The position numbers and the translations under genes are program-made. Below the pieces are notes generated by a model that searched no databases, was not told the DNA's origin, and saw only the letters and a program-made list of their open reading frames with translations. DNA of 64,000 nucleotides from Dongia_B sp964406155. Its GTDB lineage: Bacteria; Pseudomonadota; Alphaproteobacteria; Dongiales; Dongiaceae. The stretch is taken from positions 22,022-86,021 of the forward strand of contig CAYOQR010000015.1 in the NCBI GenBank assembly GCA_964406155.1, in the 5' to 3' direction. Every line of letters begins with the position of its first letter. Position 1 is the stretch's first letter. Positions 63,950 to 64,000 of this stretch are shown one piece after another.

Positions 63950-64000
63950 AGCGTCGGACTTTCATGTGGGTCCATATCCGGCGGCTATGAAGTAGTTTTG

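Overview
The window is GC-rich (mid-60s % by eye) chromosomal DNA from an alphaproteobacterium, most likely of the Rhodospirillales. Several genes point this way: a class I lysyl-tRNA synthetase (lysK), a DUF2336 protein, a TipF-like degenerate EAL protein, DnaG-type housekeeping order ileS-lspA-DUF3035 lipoprotein-M16-M16, ribF next to a MaoC hydratase, and a TIGR01459-type HAD protein. I see no phage, plasmid, transposase or CRISPR array. The genus is not determined.

Layout. 1-9.5 kb: partial HAD hydrolase, TipF-like EAL protein and pyrD on the minus strand; a plus-strand LexA-fold regulator with a dead S24 active site behind an AT-rich operator-like region; then TerB-like, DinG-like helicase and PAS-GGDEF-EAL genes (minus). 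9.9-18.2 kb: a hypothetical protein, an MdoB/LtaS-like membrane phosphotransferase, threonine/serine dehydratase, Lrp regulator divergent from a saccharopine-dehydrogenase-like enzyme, a DUF4344-like exported protein and a membrane-anchored EEP phosphatase. 18.2-31.4 kb: lysK, DNA-alkylation repair, zinc ribbon, LysE-type exporter and a short ThrRS, two divergent leader-peptide attenuators, an MmyB-type regulator, a methyltransferase, GNAT, pmbA, an LpxH-like phosphatase with a glycosyltransferase, and a ProC-like protein. 31.4-42.8 kb: an inverted REP-like pair, flavin reductase, glutamine-synthetase-family enzyme, pirin, beta-CASP nuclease, a GntR/DHDPS-family pair that looks like hydroxyproline catabolism, and a TonB receptor with a PepSY reductase behind a Fur-box-like site. 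42.8-64 kb: UDP-glucuronate epimerase and ugd, tRNA-Leu(CAA), DUF2336, PBP1A, then a long minus-strand run amidase-MaoC-ribF-ileS-lspA-DUF3035-M16-M16-MFS, and finally an MFS permease, an Hpt protein and a Sel1/SPOR protein.

The most interesting part is 21.2-24.0 kb. A minus-strand leader peptide of 27 codons carries six threonine codons in seven positions and is followed by mutually exclusive 1:2, 2:3 and terminator pairings; downstream lie a ThrRS that lacks the TGS and editing domains, and a LysE/RhtB-type exporter. Back to back with it, a plus-strand leader peptide ending F-W-Y-R-W-Y has its own complete 1:2 / 2:3 / 3:4 set and terminator, but no tryptophan or aromatic biosynthesis gene follows, only a 52-codon ORF. 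Both leaders have promoter-like hexamers placed so that transcription could start at the A of the leader AUG, as known for Sinorhizobium trpL. I read this as a threonyl-tRNA-sensing operon, perhaps a ThrRS-inhibitor response, beside an orphan trp-type attenuator that may act in trans.

All function calls rest on reading the translated sequence by eye; no database search was run.
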